A DNA stretch of 6,454 bases from Bacteroidales bacterium 45-6 (GTDB lineage: Bacteria > Bacteroidota > Bacteroidia > Bacteroidales > Dysgonomonadaceae): NCBI GenBank assembly GCA_001897035.1, contig MKRS01000584.1, forward strand, positions 1-6,454. Reading direction: 5' to 3'. The translations under genes were made by a program, and so were the position numbers. Shown here piece after piece: positions 6,311 to 6,454 of the stretch; position 1 is the stretch's first letter; every line of letters starts with the position of its first letter. The notes below the pieces were generated by a model. That model was not told where the DNA came from and ran no database searches. It saw only the letters and a list, made by a program, of their open reading frames with translations.

Positions 6311-6454
6311 ATGATGTCATTAAAAAAAATACTGATTATGTCATTAGGCGTTTTGGCGGCCTCGAACATGTTTGCACAAGCAGTTGTGCCTCTTTATGAA
6401 AAGCAGATTCCCAATTCCATTGCCTCGCCAAACGAAGAGAAATGGGAAAACAGA
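6311..6454 (+). CDS. Secreted protein of unknown function (5' part only)
   Basis: An open frame starts at ATG 6311 (a second ATG follows at 6314) and continues for 48 codons to the right edge without a stop. Residues 1-23 are a convincing signal peptide: basic K5 and K6, hydrophobic core ILIMSLGVLAA, then NMFAQ before AVVP, so the product is exported. The mature start (VVPLYEKQIPNS, then EEKWENR) resembles, from memory, the beginning of secreted alpha/beta hydrolases of Bacteroidota that begin with an LYxxGxPN-like stretch. That is only a hint, since no catalytic motif lies inside the window. An A-run (6286-6294) and the 12-bp palindrome TATAAATTTATA (6296-6307) lie directly before the start. 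No good -7/-33 pair was found, and the gene is probably transcribed separately from the transporter gene. Confidence 0.75.
   Translation, partial: MMSLKKILIMSLGVLAASNMFAQAVVPLYEKQIPNSIASPNEEKWENR

Overview
The window looks like chromosomal DNA from a member of the Bacteroidota. The genes lack Shine-Dalgarno sequences and have A/T-rich leaders. One promoter-like site matches the Bacteroidota -7 consensus TAnnTTTG exactly. The protein families (secreted GH89 alpha-N-acetylglucosaminidase, POT peptide transporter, LpxH-like phosphatase) are also common in that phylum. No species can be named from this sequence alone.

Left part, minus strand. A secreted family GH89 alpha-N-acetylglucosaminidase starts at 1522 and runs off the left edge, so 507 residues are visible, including both catalytic glutamates. 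Upstream of it, in the same direction, lie three genes read in the order 4321->3467, 3375->2293 and 2258->1689: an LpxH-like metallophosphoesterase, a GT28/MurG-like glycosyltransferase and a McbG/Qnr-like pentapeptide-repeat protein. Gaps are 91 bp and 34 bp, so these three are plausibly co-transcribed. The phosphatase and glycosyltransferase suggest a cell-envelope glycolipid or lipid-linked sugar step; the pentapeptide protein has no obvious link to that job.

Right part, plus strand. A 292-bp divergent intergenic region holds an 8-bp-arm inverted repeat and promoter-like elements. It is followed by a complete 500-residue proton-coupled oligopeptide transporter (POT/PTR2). Downstream is a 194-bp gap containing an unusual array of AGCT-type units spaced 7 bp apart in two opposed arms. 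A gene for a signal-peptide-bearing protein then starts at 6311 and runs off the right edge after 48 residues.

Taken together this is mostly housekeeping and nutrient-scavenging content: glycan trimming outside the cytoplasm, peptide uptake and envelope sugar chemistry. No mobile element, CRISPR array, tRNA or rRNA is visible, and I see no strong case for a new multi-gene system. The points most worth a second look are the heptad-spaced repeat, the phosphatase-glycosyltransferase pair and the McbG-like pentapeptide protein.
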